64,000 nt of DNA, taken from assembly GCA_901457705.2 (NCBI GenBank), contig LR590083.2:1364597-1428596 (forward strand). The letters are read 5' to 3'. Below are positions 63,283 through 64,000 of this stretch, one piece after another. The notes beneath the pieces were generated by a model. The model saw nothing but the letters and a program-made list of their open reading frames with translations. It was not told the origin of the DNA and did not search any database. Within the stretch, counting starts at the first letter, position 1; every line of letters starts with the position of its first letter. The stretch comes from Beijerinckiaceae bacterium RH AL1. Lineage in GTDB: Bacteria; Pseudomonadota; Alphaproteobacteria; Rhizobiales; Beijerinckiaceae. The position numbers and the translations under genes are program-made.

Positions 63283-64000
63283 ATGAAGTCGATACTCGTT
63301 CCCGTGGAAGATCACGACCGCATGGAGGGCGTCCTCGAGACGGCGCTCACCTTCGCGCGCCGCTTCGACGGCTACATCGAGGGCATCCCGCTCGGGCCCG
63401 ACATCGCCGAGATGGTGGCGGCCGACTTCTCGATGAGCGGCGTCATCTTCGACGATCGCACGCGGCGCGAGTTCCTGCGCAACGCCGCCGATACCTTCGA
63501 AGGCTTCATGACGCGCAAGGGCGTGCCGCGCCGCTCGGACGAGACGCGGGGCCCGAGCTTCGGCTGGATGGGCGAGGCGCTGGTCTCGCCGACCAGCGTC
63601 GGCGAGTACGGGCGCGTGTTCGACATCATCGTGGTCGGGCGCCCCGGCACGGCGTCCAACGAGCCGCACCGCTCGACGCTCGAGACGGCGCTGTTCGAGA
63701 GCGGGCGCCCGCTGCTCATCGCGCCGCCGGAGCCGGCGACGACGATCGGCGAGACGATCGCGATCACCTGGAACGGGTCGTCGGAGACGGCCCGCACCAT
63801 CGCCTTCGCGATGCCGCTGCTCTTGAAGGCGCGCGACGTCCCGGTCCTCGCCGTGCCGGGCCTGCGCCTGCCGGGCCCCTCCGACGCGCAGATCGCCCGC
63901 GCGCTGCAGCGCCACGGGATCCCGGCGCGCCCGGTCGAGGTGCGCGAGGAGGGCCGCACGCCCGGCCGCGCCCTGCTCGCCGCCGCCCACGACCTCGGGG
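63283..64000 (+). CDS. universal stress protein family (3'-partial)
   Basis: The reading frame starts at the ATG at 63283 (MKSILVPVEDHDRMEGVLETALTFARRFDGY) and is open to the end of the window (239 codons), so the C-terminus lies outside. MKSILVPVED is the UspA start with the nucleotide-binding Asp-region, and a second Usp-like half begins around GETIAITWNGSSETARTIAFAMPLL, giving the tandem two-domain form common in alphaproteobacteria. The expected full length is about 275-280. Upstream spacer of 125 bp is divergent from the small acidic gene. Confidence 0.87.
   Translation, partial: MKSILVPVEDHDRMEGVLETALTFARRFDGYIEGIPLGPDIAEMVAADFSMSGVIFDDRTRREFLRNAADTFEGFMTRKGVPRRSDETRGPSFGWMGEALVSPTSVGEYGRVFDIIVVGRPGTASNEPHRSTLETALFESGRPLLIAPPEPATTIGETIAITWNGSSETARTIAFAMPLLLKARDVPVLAVPGLRLPGPSDAQIARALQRHGIPARPVEVREEGRTPGRALLAAAHDLG

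Noticed and set aside
63268-63990. Minus-strand frames near the window end
   Set aside because: Antisense to a universal stress protein whose plus-strand frame (from 63283) is open to the window edge and has family motifs.

Overview
The window is high-GC (roughly two thirds G+C by eye) bacterial chromosome. Its gene content and order point to an alphaproteobacterium of the Hyphomicrobiales, perhaps a Beijerinckiaceae-, Methylobacteriaceae- or Bradyrhizobium-like lineage. The evidence is the pyrH-frr-uppS-cdsA-dxr-rseP-bamA-lpxD-fabZ order, small Omp25/31-type barrel proteins with an ADLPSR-RAPPVY N-terminus, DUF2934- and DUF1236-like small proteins, a transthyretin-type HIU hydrolase with uricase, and a predicted lanthanide-dependent quinoprotein alcohol dehydrogenase. 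Family and genus placement is inference only.

Region 1 (1-18.1 kb) is a large purine-catabolism cluster. It holds the 3' part of xanthine dehydrogenase, guanine deaminase, adenine deaminase, the two permeases and ATPase of a BMP-type nucleoside ABC transporter, an NCS2 xanthine/urate permease, HIU hydrolase (uraH), uricase, OHCU decarboxylase (uraD), an 8-oxoguanine deaminase, a CDA-fold purine deaminase, the BMP-type binding protein, a possible Tsx-like outer-membrane channel and a LysR regulator. Together they would import purine nucleosides and bases, deaminate and oxidise them to urate, and convert urate to S-allantoin. Region 2 (18.1-28.2 kb) is mixed: small secreted or hypothetical proteins, MarC, an AI-2E-family permease with an unusual C-terminal domain, CysG, a LysE exporter, a frameshifted glycogen-debranching-type glucosidase and an M50 protease.

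Region 3 (28.2-37.8 kb) is a quinoprotein alcohol dehydrogenase system. On the minus strand are two c-type cytochromes, a PQQ-associated binding protein and an ExaF/PedH-like dehydrogenase with the extra Asp of lanthanide enzymes. Divergent from these is a translationally coupled run of a PQQ-associated ABC-like binding protein, a beta-propeller protein and a NosR-like flavo-polyferredoxin. Beyond a long inverted repeat lies an ApbE flavin transferase. The grouping suggests a periplasmic electron relay and is the best candidate here for an under-described system. Serine-glyoxylate aminotransferase follows.

Region 4 (39.3-50.6 kb) is the core run from pyrH to fabZ. Its lpxD is truncated and has lost the catalytic His, and lpxA/lpxB are not in their usual place after fabZ. 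Region 5 (50.7-64 kb) contains three paralogous outer-membrane beta-barrel genes (two with single-base frameshifts at nearly the same codon), rimO, intracellular PHA depolymerase, a GST, small secreted or membrane proteins, bpt, an NDUFA9-type SDR, an EI24/CysZ-like membrane protein, malonyl-CoA decarboxylase, a 55-residue acidic protein and the start of a universal-stress protein. Three families of paired inverted repeats sit in intergenic positions. I saw no tRNA, rRNA, CRISPR array, transposase or phage gene.
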